Of a stretch of DNA of 64,000 nt, positions 10,571 to 22,477 are shown piece by piece (position 1 is the stretch's first letter; each line of letters opens with the position of its first letter). Origin of the DNA: Spinacia oleracea (lineage: Eukaryota; Streptophyta; Magnoliopsida; Caryophyllales; Amaranthaceae); contig NC_079487.1 of NCBI RefSeq assembly GCF_020520425.1, positions 85,937,141-86,001,140 of the forward strand. The letters run 5' to 3'. Under the pieces are notes generated by a model. That model searched no databases. It was not told the DNA's origin and saw only the letters and a program-made list of their open reading frames with translations. The position numbers and the translations under genes were made by a program.

Positions 10571-11269
10571 CAAGCCTAGCCCAAGTAAGCACATGATAAT
10601 TTTTTTTTGTTGGGCTTGACTTATTTGCATTAATTTGGGCTAACGGGATATTTAATTTAATATTTTATTTTCTTGGGCCGGGCAGCGAGTTTTAATTTAA
10701 TATTTCATAATTAATTATCCGGAATAATTATTGGTTTGAGTGGGAGCCACTAAATGAAATTAAAATGAAATAATTAATTTTAATTATTTTCGTAGGTCGC
10801 ATTATTTTAATTAAATTCAATTTTAATTAGAATAAAGTCTAAGGATTAATAATTTGGAAATTGATCAATCTTTTAGGACGTGTTTATGTGAACGTGAATT
10901 TTAATTAATTCACGTAAATACTTGCATATTAACATGGGCCATTCGTTTTAGCACACGAATGGGTGAATGCATAGAATATATATTTTATGTAATGCAGGTA
11001 CTCCAAGTGACTAGTATGGCCAAATTTAGGATAGTTAAATACGGTCTGCGTACCATTCTATCTTTGAATGTAAAGTTTTAAATATGGTCTGCGTACCATG
11101 GAAATTTTGATGTAATTTATTATTTTCAAGTATTTCTAAGTTTAGAACTTTAAGTTAGCATTTGAACAAAGATTCAAGACGATGCCAAGCTAACAAGGAG
11201 GTGATGAAGATTGGATGCTTCAAGACAAGATGTTTTGGGCCATACTAGATCACCATTTATTTATGAAAT

Positions 11270-11272
11270 TTA

Positions 11273-11319
<47 letters not shown>
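11270..11319. repeat. (AT)n microsatellite
   Basis: A run of AT dinucleotides, about 50 bp with one C interruption, in the Copia 1 leader. Confidence 0.9.
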
Positions 11320-11321
<2 letters not shown>

Positions 11322-13865
11322 GCGTGAATGTATGAATGTATGTATGCTTTGCATGAACATGTTGTTTCCTATGAATCGATTAGTTTTAAGTTCACTAAAT
11401 AATCGAACCAACATAGAAACAACTAGGTCTAAGTAATATTGAGTTTAAAAATTGCCTTCCAAATCAACACTTACAAAAATCTAGGGATCTAAGATAGTAG
11501 GTTTACGCTAAAGCGAGGTGCTATTTTAGTTGACTTAGGTGGTAAGGCGTCCTAAAGGAGCACGTTGATTGTGGTTTCAACTCAAACAACAATGGCATTA
11601 TGTTGTGGCAATGGGATAAATTATGGCATTAATTTATTAACCAAGAGTAATTTGGAGATTACTAGCAATAGGTTTTGCTTACCTAAAATCTTAAAATACT
11701 TAAGACATGCTAAAGCTGCTTAAGGATTTAGGACTTTTGGGGTCTTGGAATCGTTTCATTCATTTTGGACCATGTTTTTGCTTTTTGCATGAATGAAATG
11801 TTTAATAGCTTTGATGATTGCGTGAATGCTTTTATTTCAAGTTATTAAAGTATGATAAGTGTTTTTCTTTGCTAGTTCATTTTGTAGAATCGTAAATCTT
11901 CAACCTTATTGCGTTCGGACAATAGAACTGCGATATTTCCTCGATCGATTGGTAACTATTTTGAGAGCGATTCTCAAAGAAAAGGAGAGTGAGAGCGTAT
12001 CTTGAATGCTATTTTCTTATAGTGATCTTCATGGTTGTTTTCAAACTAAAAATTTGAATTGTAGACCAATTGGACCTCATATATTCAGAATACTGGGTAG
12101 TTTTGAAATAATGAAGTATTGAGTTAAAGACTCATGTATAACCAATGGTTAACAACCAATTTTCTTTTGATTCGATAATGAACTAGACTCATTGGATGTG
12201 GTCATTCAAAGTGAATAAAAGAAAGGGACTTTGTACGCATAACAAAGTAAGAAGATCAAGCAAAGAGTAAAATCTTTAGGACTATAAGAAAATGTGCTGG
12301 AAAGGATAGGAAAGGGGAACAAAAGAAATGAATTCAAGATTCAATTTCTACCTTGAAGTTTATGTTAAAGAGAAACGACTTAGCAAATAAACTCCTATGG
12401 TATTAGATTACCGCTTGAGGTTCTAAACTCTTGTTAAGAACTCAAATTCCGGGAGCTAAGTCTGGTAATTGACCTACAAGTGGGAAATGAAGCAAAGTTG
12501 TGCTACATTAACTGTACGGTCATCATGTTTGTTTTAAAGTCCTTCTAAAGGCTGGAACTTAATGGTATTATGTTCCATTAATCATCATAATCAATTTCTG
12601 TTTGGACAACGGAAAGACTCACATTCAAAGTAAACCAAACCTTCGTTAAGTGTTTATTTGAATGAAATGGTCAATTAAGGGTTGAGTCATATGATTGATT
12701 GATAAACAAACGAATCTCTTCACACTCAAACTTCAGAAGGTTCAAATCAAACATTTTGATTTGTGTTCCACATATCTTTGGCAATGTCATACGACCATAT
12801 CAACAAGACAACATTCTAAGATTCCATGGCATGGATTTCTGAAAGTTGGTTAATTTAAGACACGTGGGTCTTGCTTGTTGAGCATGACATAGAAATGGAC
12901 TATTGTTAGAAGTTTCTAGACAATGAAGTTCATGGGCCAAAGATGGATTTTATGACCTACCTATTTCACAAGAATTTGAGAAAATATGGCTATATTTACT
13001 CAAAGTGAAAAGTGTGAAATGCTTCAATGTAATTCACAAAAGGGTATAAAATCAACTTGGCAAGAATTATGGAACATCTAGGCTGGGTCAAGGTGATGTT
13101 TGCATGAGCCAAGAAAGATTATCTAGATTGTTTATATGGCATTATAACAACCGAAGCTCCATAAGAATATGGTATGTCCAAATGGAGAAATCGGAATCCA
13201 TTCGATTAACGATAATCACGACTATTTTCCTATATAGTTTCTAAATGATACTCTCGAGTGACTATCACACTAAACAAGGTTGTCAAAGCTAAGGATAAGA
13301 TGTCATAAGGATTGAACTTCGGTTCAGTACATCTTTTCAGTACATATATATCTAGGGTTGTCGAACCCAGTGGGAGTTAGTGTTTACATCAAACAAACTC
13401 AAGGATAGATATATGTTTCTTTATGAGCGACTCATAGAAACAAAAGGTATTGATTCTACCACAAATCTAAGAACATATGGTTGTTGCTTAAGATAATGTC
13501 TTTTAGGAAACCATCATATTTCCAAAAAGGCAAGTGGGAGAAAAATGACCTCGAATGGAATTCGAGTCAAGCAACAAACAAATGCAGGATACTTAGGAGT
13601 CTTTGGAAAAGCTCCGTACTTAGAAGCCTTTGGAAGAGCTTCATGAAGACTTTAGAAGTGCTTCAAGAGAATCCTAATACTCAAAGGACTTGAGTAATGT
13701 CTTTATAGACACTAACGTTTGATGTTCAATACCTAGGTAAATCGTATAAGGAATGAATTCAACCAAGATAGATACATAGATATCTTGAGGAATGAAAACT
13801 ATGAAGACTTTGGAAAGTTCTTCAAAAACATACGACTTACAGGTTAGCTACGACGAATTAAAAAT

Positions 13866-13942
13866 TCCCAAGTATGGTTTGAGGCCATCAGAAACATAAG
13901 TATGGTTCGAGGCCATACAAAATGGTTTGAGGCCATTTCATC
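13866..13942. repeat. Short tandem repeat in Copia 1
   Basis: Three copies of a unit containing TATGGTTTGAGGCCAT (the second has TTCGAGG) lie in about 75 bp immediately before the 60-bp tandem array. Confidence 0.75.
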
Positions 13943-13980
13943 CAAAGTACCTTCATCTTGAAGAATCAAATCTATGATTT

Positions 13981-14160
13981 GGTTGATTTGCATAAAGGGT
14001 TCACTCCCATTAGTTGCAAACATGTTTTCTAAACATAGAACGTTGATTTGCATAAAGGGTTCACTCCCATTGGTTGCAAACATGTTTTCTAAACATTCAA
14101 CGTTGATTTGCATAAAGGGTTTACTCCCATTGGTTGCAAACATGTTTTCAAAACATACAA
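13981..14160. repeat. 60-bp tandem repeat, three copies, in Copia 1
   Basis: Three near-identical units starting TTGATTTGCATAAAGGGTT and ending AAACATGTTTTCTAAACAT, differing at only a few positions. They keep an open frame on both strands, which is an effect of the repeat and not evidence of coding. No counterpart was noticed in Copia 2. Confidence 0.9.
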
Positions 14161-15800
14161 AGATGATATTGTATACACATACAAAAGAGAAGCTAGATTG
14201 GTAGTTAAAGATTGTAAACAACTTCACGGCGTTGATAATGTTGAAATATTTTTCACCAAGTCGGAATGCTTGAACTATTTTTGATAAATCTAGCAATCAT
14301 TGCATATGGCAATATGATAATTGAAAAACAAAACACCTTACTCAATTGGACTTGAAGAAAGGAATTGTGTACATCACACAATGTAAAAGTTTTGGGTGCT
14401 AGATAAAAGAGCAAGCTTAAGAAATCTATTCGTAGATTGAAGCATGCAAGTGGGAATTGGACCATATTTTTCTAAAAGGCTATTGAGCAATCATAGCTTT
14501 ATGAAAATATGGATCATCTTATAGATGAGGAGTTTAGTGGGAGCTAAGTCCAGTTTATTGGTTCTATATATGAGATACATATCTCTGTATTGAAAATGAC
14601 ATTCAAATTCTAAATGGTTAGATTTGAAAGTATTTGTCAATATTAGAACCATGGGGAAACTTAGAACATACTGGGTTAAAGATCTATTGGATAAGATCTA
14701 AAGCGTTGTTTGGATTCTGTAAAAGTAATTACCAAATCAAACACAATGGAGAGACTCAAAAGAGACTCTCAACCCATATGAGTCAGTCTAAGTTATGAAT
14801 GCTTTAACTAAGTATAAAGCTAGGCTGTTATCACTAAAGTTAAGCATGAAGGACCTTGAAGAGGTGCCTTCACCTTATGTCACATGGCAATGCCAAGATT
14901 TTAGCAAGATTTAGTATCTCTTGAAACAGAATAAAGCTAAAAGTCACATGGATGCATTTTAAAATGCGAATGGTTTTTGCATTACAATCAATCATGTAAA
15001 ATGTGATATATAGATCGCCAAGATAACTCGTGAACATTGGATCGTGACGAGTTTATAGCAATCTCTATTGATCTGGATGAAAGATCATTGGAACAGTATC
15101 AAGAACATCCAATACATTTGGATATGTAGGATTAGCACTTGATAAGAGGAAGTGAAGATAACTAAAGTTTTGATGCTACATGCATTTGCCTAAGCAAAAG
15201 TTGAATCTTGTTGTTAGGCAAACCACAAACATACACGGGCAATTAGGCGTCGTTATTAGAAGGTGGTAACATAGGTTCTAAACCATATGTGATGCATGGG
15301 AAAATGAATCAATGATTAGTTTCCAAGTTCTCAGTTGAAAGATGTATCTCCCACATCTATGTGAACTGGTTGGAGTATTCCAAAAAGGAAGCATCATTTG
15401 AAATTCTACATAATGAATTCATTATTGCCTAAGAAGCAATAAAAGGGAATTGTTTTTAGTGGGAGTTCTTCAATGAACTCAGGTTGATCACAAGTCTGCT
15501 ACCTGGATGATTTTCTATTTTAGATATGATTATCATTCTAAACAGCAACGAAAGACTGGATCATTCTAGAAACATATTCAAAGATCTTTTCATCTTACAT
15601 CGAAAGGCTTTCGATAGAAAAGATGCTAAGGATAGCAAAGTATGATAAACTAAACCTCTGCATTGAATGATACACAACATTTATATGCAGATATGAAATC
15701 ACGTTTGAGTTCCATGAATGTTTTAAGTATTGGGTGAAAGGCCTATATCTGTAAAACATTAAATGCTTGATTTTGGGTTAGAGGCCCACAAATTGGTAAG

Positions 15801-16586
15801 CATTTGGTTTAAACATTTATCATTTATGAAATTATATTTCATAGTTCATTTTATCTTGGTTTAGTATTAAATGATCGATAAGTCCATGTGATTCAAATCA
15901 TTCAAATGGGATGTCAAGATGGATTCTTCGACAAAGAAACACCCATAAGTGAACTTGAATATTGAATTCACAAAAGGATCCCTAATCCAGGTCATTGAAA
16001 GGTGGACGACCAATGACTAATGAAGATTAGATTGCAAGTAGATTACTTAGTTCTGTTTCTTGAACTAGAGTGACTGGATGTCAGAATCTTTTGCATAGAT
16101 ACTTATTGGATCTTGTATCGGATTGACCATGAGAACACTTTAAGAGATTAAAGTCATGTCATAGGTAGTTCTCATTAATGGTAATTAGAAACCGTTCCTC
16201 AGAACATGAGCGATTATGTCTGCTCGTTTGAGAATTAGTTCGCTTTGATACTAGCTAAACGTCGCACCGTAAAAGGAGGCTATAAAAGCAGTTATTGGGC
16301 GTACTATGAATCAAAGTGAGTGTTCATAGATTGCAATAACGGATTGTCCTCCTATCTTTGATAGGATATGGCGTTGTTGTGTAACAAGGCCTCTCGGAGA
16401 TTTAGATACTGTAAAATGCATGGCCGTGCTCAGAATGGTTAGGCTTAACCTTCTGCAAAAGTTTGACAGTTGAACTTTGTAATCCGAGAAACACTTCTGG
16501 ACCTAATAAGGATGGCTTGGATCTTACCTTATGTTCAGTAAGTAACACTAAGTGACAAAGGAATGTGGATGCACACTTGTCTAAAT
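15801..16586 (+). other. Conserved 3' non-coding region of Copia 1
   Basis: Non-coding stretch upstream of the 3' LTR that parallels 32511-33358 of Copia 2: GTCGCACCGTAAAAGGAGGC (16261), TATAAAAGCA, then GAAATGCATGGCCGTGCTC-type sequence and GACAAGTGGGAGA at the end. Conservation between elements with different LTRs suggests a functional RNA or DNA segment. Confidence 0.65.
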
Positions 16587-16600
16587 GACAAGTGGGAGAT
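16587..16600 (+). promoter_or_regulatory. Polypurine tract of Copia 1
   Basis: GACAAGTGGGAGAT immediately before the 3' LTR start TGAAGGAAAT, the place where plus-strand priming occurs in copia elements. The same phrase precedes the Copia 2 3' LTR. Confidence 0.75.
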
Positions 16601-17614
16601 TGAAGGAAATATGTCCTTCACCCAAGGTGCATTAAGTCTAATACCAAGGTTCAGATTAATTGCGAACAATTAATTCAGTGAGATCAAGTGATCGGAACAG
16701 CTAGCTGGAGCAATGCTTCCGATCAGTGAGTTCTAATGGATATTGAACTCACAACTTACTCTTGACTGAACTTACAAGGTCACACCAATGACACGTAACA
16801 GATCACCGGATTAAATGAATCGGAAATTCATTTAATAGCCTTTCGGGATTTAAGTAGGAAACGTATTATACGATACGACCTTGCATGGGAATCGTATATC
16901 GTATCGCGAATATTCGTAAGCTAGGAGAGACGAATAAAGCGTATCGTACGACGGTGATTCGTCGTATACGAAACGATAAATAATATATCAGAAATATATT
17001 TAATCGCGAATATGAGGAGAGGCCATGAGCCGAGTGCACGAAGCACTCAAGGCCCATGGGCGCGCGCACGACTAGGCGAGCAAGCAAAGCAAACGCAGCA
17101 GCAGCGAGGCCCTTGTGGCGCGGAGCTGTGCGCGTGCGTGCGGGCCGAGACCACGACACAGCAGCAGCGCGGCCCACGGCCCACTGGCTGTGCGCGTCCG
17201 TGTGCTTGGCGTGCGGGCTTGCTAGCCGGCCTTGCCTCATGGCTTGGTCGGTTAGTAAGGTTATGTAAATAACCTTATAACCTAATTTCCAACTTAGCAA
17301 AAACATAACAAATTACACACAACCCTAGGAGAAAACAGAGAACCCTAATTCTCTCTGTGCCTCCATAGTGTGTTCATCCCAAAAGGCAAAGTATCTTGAT
17401 CGATTGTCTAAGCTACGATAATCAAGACGGATCTGAACGTGTCGGTGAACCAAGTAGAGGAACGACAAGTGGAGTTCTTTGTTCGTGTTCGTTGACATAT
17501 TATTGTGGAAAACACGCTTCGAATGTAAGTTTGCTTAATCTGTGCCTTATACATGTTTCCTGGCTTTGGGGATTGTTCCGCACATGTTATTATGTTTAAC
17601 TGTATTCCCCAACA
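16601..17614 (+). repeat. 3' LTR of Copia 1 (full length)
   Basis: 1014 bp from TGAAGGAAAT to CCCCAACA. The last ~497 bp match the 5' LTR remnant. The start resembles that of Copia 2 (TGAAGGAAATAATGCCC), so the two elements are related families. A GC-rich block occupies about 17010-17250. Confidence 0.9.
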
Positions 17615-17719
17615 TAAGAGAGGGAAAAGGGAGAGGAATCGTTTCCTTTTCTTCGAGTTAGCCAAACCCAGTAATTTCCGACTATTTTCTTCGATTTTCT
17701 TGTAGAAATAAGTAGAACG

Positions 17720-20022
17720 ATGGTCAAAACGAAGTCAGTTGCGGTGAAGGATAAGGGGGATGCTGGAGTTGATCGGGTTAAGTCACTCAACCCGATCTAC
17801 TCTACTGTGGAAGATCCGATGGCTTTCATCACTCTTGTCGGTCTGCCGCCGTCGGCCGAAGTAAGAATTCCCGGCCAGGAAGACGAAGCCTTGAATTGAC
17901 CAAAAGGCTATGTAGTTATGTACGAGTACCCGTTTACACTGGGGTTTTTGTTTCTTTTTACGCCTTTAGCTAGGTCTTTTGTCGAGGTGTTCCATTTGAG
18001 TCCAGGTCAATTGATGCCTCAGATCTGGCGTATTTTCACTGTGGTGCATAAGGTTACTTCGGGTTGGCGAGTGCCGTTCGATTTGGCCGATCTGATGCAT
18101 ACTTATGATTTAGCGTTGAAAGATTGTAGTCGCTATACTTTGGTGACAAAGAAAGGGAAAAAGAACTTGGGTATCGGGTTGGCTGTGAATGATAGAGGCT
18201 GGCAGAGTCGTTTTGTTTATACAAGGCGTCTTTGGGAGAAGTAGGGAGTTTCTTAGTTGAAGGGTGGACGACGGAAGGTATTTATGTTTTCTTTTTCTGG
18301 GCTTCTGATATTTTACTGAATGTTGTCTTACTTGGCTTTGTTTTGCAGTTGTCGACACATCGTTAGCTGGTCTGAACTCGGATTCTCACGACAAGTATTT
18401 AAGGTTTTTGGGTTACTCTGTTGAGGATAGGTCGTTTAGTCATGACGGAGGTCGCTTGGAAAGTCAGGAGGGGAGTCAGGCTGGTCACGTTGACGAGGAA
18501 GAGGCTGAAGAAGAGACAGTTGGTTTAGTTGGACGTCGGAGGAAGTTGGATTTGTTTGAGGAGGTAGTCGCAAATTCGTCGTCTGCGGAGGAGGAAGAGG
18601 GTGACATGGCTGACACTTCAGGTATTTTGTTTTGTTTTATTTTTTGGTATCTGTTTTTGGGATTTTTTATGTTTGGGGTAGGTTCCTAATGGTTTCGACT
18701 TTTGTTTGTCGAAGAACATACGCTTTCGTCCAAGCCGGTGGCGAGGATGTCGCAAAGCGAGATGATGGAACGGGCGAGGAAAAGGTTGAGGTCGAACAGT
18801 GCTGTTGGTGGGCAAGGTTCGTCGGCTGCGTCTGGTAGTCAGGCGATGCCTCTTGTGCCTCGTTACTCTCAGATAGGTGCGTCGTTTGAGACGCCTGTTG
18901 TCATAGGGGGTGAAGGTTTTCATCCTCTTGCTTCGTCGTCGCCTCCGAAGCCGTTTAAGGTGTCGTCGACTGCTGTCGCTGCTACCAGGCCTCCTGCTGC
19001 GTCGGCCAATAAGTGTCCTGCTAACAAGAGCTTTGTCGAGGATACGGTTGTCACTATGCCCCCGAACTTCTTGGGCGATGGCAAAGGTGTCGTCGTCTTG
19101 CCGTGTGTGGATCGATTGATTTTGCCTTCGACGTATCAGCGCTATCACGAGGTCGTGCCTCTCTTTGTCGCGTCGGGCGCTGCTGAACTTAGTCTGCGGG
19201 TACGTTTGTTTGCTTTGGGTCGTCGCGTGTTATTTTATTTAGTTCATGATATGTGTACATTGGTCGAGTGTCATTTGTTGTCTTGTGACATGTTTCTTTT
19301 TGCAGGCGTCTCAGGCCGCCCTGGCCGTGCATAGGCAGTGTTCTCTGTTGTGCGATGAGCTTACCAACTCCGTGAATCCGGCGGCGGAGGCGAAGAAGGC
19401 GGCGGCTTCTTGGGAAGCTAAGTGGAAGGCTTCCGAGAAGAAGTCGACCGACCTCGCTATGGTGGTCAAGTCAAAAAATGAGCAGCTGAAGGGCAAGGGC
19501 GCGCAGATCGCTGATGCGACGAAGGAGTTAGAGAAAGTAAAGGGGGAATTGGCCTCGACTGTGGAGGAGATGGAAGGGCTGAGGGTCTTGTATGATGCTT
19601 TACAAGAGGAGTTCAAGGATTGCGAGGCGTTGGCCGTGTGGAGGACGAGAGCACAGATGATGTTCTCATGTTTGAAGGGGGAAACTAGTGTTTGGCCATG
19701 CCAAAAGGAAGTGGATGATTATCTGGCCAACGGTGGTACCCTCGATGAGCCGTCGGTGCCGGTAATGGATGCAGACGAGCTGGCAATGGAGGCTGACACT
19801 GCTGGTACAAGCGTAGCCGTCGCTGATGTTACTCCTCTGGTTGAGGACGTTCCTTCTGCAGATCAAGGGAGGGAGGTTCTTACGGAGCGATGCGAGGGGG
19901 ATGTTCCTGTCGTCGTTCCTCAAGAGGTGGTTTTGGCAGACGCGACGGTCGTGGTTGATGTCGTCGTGCCCCAAATTCAGGAGCAAGAGATTTCGGTTCC
20001 CGCCCAAGAAGAGCAAGTGTAA
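17720..20022 (+). pseudogene. Antisense ORF of Gypsy 2, putative-gypsy-transposon (Transposase_28-like) with coiled coil
   Basis: A four-exon-like ORF opposite to gag-pol. ATG is at 17720 and an in-frame TGA at 17897. The next segment (GYVVMYEYPFTLGFLFLF, LARSFVEVFHLSPGQL, VPFDLADLMHTYDLAL) resembles the plant 'putative gypsy type transposon' domain. Probable introns: about 18277-18348, 18624-18710 and 19199-19304 (GTACGT...TTTTTGCAG). The last exon (19305-20022) encodes a long charged coiled coil (EAKKAAASWEAKWKASEKKS onwards) and an acidic Val/Glu-rich tail. Frame breaks occur near 18242. Copia 1 lies 105 bp upstream of the ATG, probably separating it from its promoter. Function unknown; it is a different family from the antisense ORF of Gypsy 1. 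Confidence 0.65.
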
Positions 20023-20610
20023 TAGCTGGTTGGTTTGGACCTTTTGTGTAATAGTTGGTAGTTTGGATATTTGCGTTCTGTTTTCGCAATTTGGATGTTT
20101 TTACTCGTCGTCGATGGCGGCGGCGAGGTGTTTGGATAATTTGTGTGTTTGTGTTTTGGTTTGTATTTTGAAGGTCGTGGCCTCAGGGGTCGCGCAGTTT
20201 GCAGTTTGTTATGACAAGTGTGTTTCTTTTTTACTCGTGCGTTCCTTGTGATTTTTTCATTGTGTCTCGAAGTTTTTTGTTGCGCGTTGTGTAGCAGGTG
20301 TTTTACAAAGAATAGATATTGAAACGATAGAACTATGTGTACGTAAAATAGTACTTGCGTCGTTTGATCATTCGTTGTTGCTCGGGATCTGCTTTGTGTC
20401 GTACGTCGTCGATTCTAGCTACCATTCGTCATGCGTCGCGCATTCTGCAAAAGGAAACATGGGTTGCTAGGAGGATTGGCCGTTGGGGGTGCCAACGGCC
20501 CTCCGATGCTTCAGTCGCGAATGGTTCTAAACGAAAATAAAGCGATAATAAGTAAAGAAAAAGGTAGAAATGACGGTACGACAACTGATAAAACTAGCCA
20601 CGACGAGTGT
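20023..20610. other. Gap between antisense ORF and pol end in Gypsy 2
   Basis: Convergent intergenic region. It holds T-rich sequence after the antisense ORF and no recognisable coding segment. Confidence 0.5.
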
Positions 20611-20820
20611 TCAAAAATGATAGAGTTTAAGGTGTGTAGCGTTCCAGCTTCGGGGGACCGACTTGCCATCTTTGGTGGCAAGTCTGTATGCCCCCTTTCC
20701 AACGATTCTGTCGATCAAGTACGGTCCTTCCCAAGCTGGTGCGAGTTTACCTGCGTTTAGTTCCTTCGTGTTTTGAAATACTTTGCGCAGCACCGAGTCG
20801 CCTTCCTTAAACATTTTCAC
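20611..20820 (-). pseudogene. Residual integrase C-terminal segment of Gypsy 2
   Basis: Encodes FKEGDSVLRKVFQNTKEL, AGKLAPAWEGPYLI, GKGAYRLATKDGKSVPRSWN and ends HLKLYHF then stop. This is the characteristic tail after the integrase core of plant Tat gypsy elements. The zinc-binding and catalytic DDE parts are absent: the segment directly follows the RNase H sequence in another frame, marking an internal deletion at about 20820. Confidence 0.8.
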
Positions 20821-22345
20821 TCTGACGTTCTTGTGCTATCATGTCCCCTTGTGGCGATTTTAGCACGACGCCTAAACCTGCACCACGAAAGTTAGATGAG
20901 CCGTCGACGAAGAGTGTCCATATTTCTTCTATGTTGTTGATGAGTTTGACTTCGTCGTTCGCTATCTTCTCTAAGCCAGGGCTGAAATCTGCTACAAAGT
21001 CAGCAAGGGCCTGCGACTTCAAGGCCGTCCTTGGTTGGTATTTGATGTCAAATCCACTGAGTGCCATTGTCCATTTTTCCATTCGACCTGTCAGTTCTGG
21101 CCTACGCATCACAGACTTAATTGGATAGTTAGTCATCACCACTATTTGGTGAGTTTCAAAGTAATGTCTTAGCTTTTTGGCAGCGGTGAAGAGTGCTAAA
21201 ACGAGTTTTTCGAGAGAGGAATACCTGGTTTCTGCCTCTAGCAAGGACTTACTGATGTAGTAGATGGGAAGTTGTTGTCTTTCGTCTTCTCGGGCTAATA
21301 CTGCGCTGACTGCTGTTGCACTGACGGCGAGGTAAAGTTGCAAGACTTCACCTTCTTTGGGTTTGGACAGGAGGGGTGGTGTCATCAAGTATTTTTTGAG
21401 GTTTTGCAAAGCCATTTCATGGTCGTCGGTCCAGCTGAAACCTTTGTTTTTGCGCAGCACGTCGTAAAACAGGCAACACTTGTCCGACGACCGAGATATA
21501 AAACGGTTTAATGCCGCCACCCGTCCTGTCAAACGTTGTACCTCTTTTATGTTTTTCGGAGATTGGATGTTGATGATCGCTCGTATTTGGTCGGGGCTGG
21601 CCTCGATCCCTCGTTGAGTAACGATGTAACCCAAGAATTTACCCGCCGACACTCCAAAAGAGCATTTAGTTGGGTTAAGTTTCATACCGTACTTCTTTAA
21701 GATTTCGAATGATTGTCGCAGGTGGTCTACGTGGTCGTCTGCTTTCTTTGATTTCACCAGCATGTCGTCGATGTATACTTCCATCGTGTCTCCTAGCTGA
21801 TCTTTGAAGATCTTATTGACCAGTCGTTGGTACGTCGCACCTGCATTTGTAAGACCAAAAGGCATGACTTAATAACAATAAATTCCTCTATCTGTTACAA
21901 AAGAAGTTTTTTCTTGATCCTCTGGGTGCATGAGTATCTGATTGTATCCTGAGTAAGCGTCCATGAAGGTGAGTAGCTTGTGGCCAGCGGTGGCGTCGAC
22001 CATGGAATCTATGTGTGGCAGGGGGAACGGGTCTTTAGGGCACGCTTTGTTGATGTCGGTGAAGTCGATGCACACTCTCCATTTACCATTGTTTTTCCCG
22101 ACAACGACGACATTTGCTAACCAATCTGGGTACTTGACTTCTCTGATCTTCCCTGACTCTATCAGCTTCTGAACCTCTTCGTCTATGATTTTATTCCTTT
22201 CTGGTGCGAATTTCCGTCGCTTCTGTTTTACCGGTTTGAAGTTGGGGTCGACGTTGAGTTTGTGGGTGATGACGTCCGGGCTGATTCCTGTCATATCTTC
22301 ATGCGACCAGGCGAAGCAGTCCAAGTTCTCTTTTAGGAACGACAC
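20807..22345 (-). pseudogene. Gypsy 2 reverse transcriptase and RNase H region
   Basis: Reverse transcriptase begins around [20 protein letters not shown] (22345) with motifs [33 protein letters not shown], a stop (TAA, 21869-21871), then MPFGLTNAGATYQRLVN and the catalytic VYIDDMLVKS. It continues into the gypsy RNase H (KPKEGEVLQLYLAVSATAVS, SLLEAETRYSSLEKL) and a second RNase H start (WTLFVDGSSNFRGAGLGVVL). This arrangement fits Tat elements, known to carry an additional archaeal-type RNase H. The second RNase H is cut short by the integrase-spanning deletion near 20820. Another in-frame stop lies between this segment and the protease (22388-22400). Confidence 0.88.
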
Positions 22346-22477
22346 TAACTGACTTCTGATGTTGTCAGGCAGTGACGCTCCAATCCTTACTACTTAATCT
22401 GGCTTCGTCGGGTCTAGTGCGACTTCGTCGATCTGCTGGTCATCTGGCTCGTTGGTGGTGGACTCAGGCAGTAATTG

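Larger units (their letters stand above)
9337..11880 (+). other. Long structured leader of Copia 1
   Basis: About 2.5 kb without coding content. It includes an AT-rich part, a GC-rich block (10201-10570), the phrase GGTTTGAGTGGGAGCC (about 10733-10748), two copies of GGTCTGCGTACCAT (near 11043 and 11086) and an AT microsatellite. The same landmarks occur in the same order in the leader of Copia 2 (25799-28544), so this is an element-specific leader and not host DNA. Confidence 0.7.
11881..15800 (+). pseudogene. Decayed gag-pol region of Copia 1
   Basis: No ORF above about 150 codons, but short segments align by eye with Copia 2 gag-pol. The stretch near 12470-12530 (GACCTACAAGTGGGAAATGA) parallels 29514-29560 in the protease region. 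Near 13520-13580 (GGCAAGTGGGAGAAAAATGA followed by TCGAATGGAATTCGAGTCAA) parallels 30697-30745 between integrase and reverse transcriptase. Multiple frameshifts and stops are present. Several AGTGGGAG phrases are scattered through it (13372, 14534, 15458). It cannot encode its own transposition proteins. Confidence 0.6.
8825..17614 (+). mobile_element. Copia 1: Ty1/copia retrotransposon with decayed interior
   Basis: The 5' LTR remainder (8825-9321) matches the 3' end of the 3' LTR (16601-17614). A TGGTATCCTGAGCC PBS follows the 5' LTR and a purine tract precedes the 3' LTR. The first ~515 bp of the 5' LTR are missing from the window because Gypsy 1 inserted there. The interior of about 7.3 kb keeps traces of copia gag-pol and of leader/3' regions shared with Copia 2, but no long ORF. 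The right-hand target site is probably TAAGA (17615-17619); the left one is off the window. It lies inside Gypsy 2, about 105 bp upstream of that element's antisense ORF. Confidence 0.88.

Noticed and set aside
13978-14160. Regular repeats resembling a CRISPR array
   Set aside because: Direct tandem 60-bp units without spacers, in a plant retroelement.
13844-14296. 150-codon minus-strand frame over the 60-bp tandem repeats
   Set aside because: The frame exists because the unit length is a multiple of three and lacks stops; the strand is opposite to the element's coding direction.
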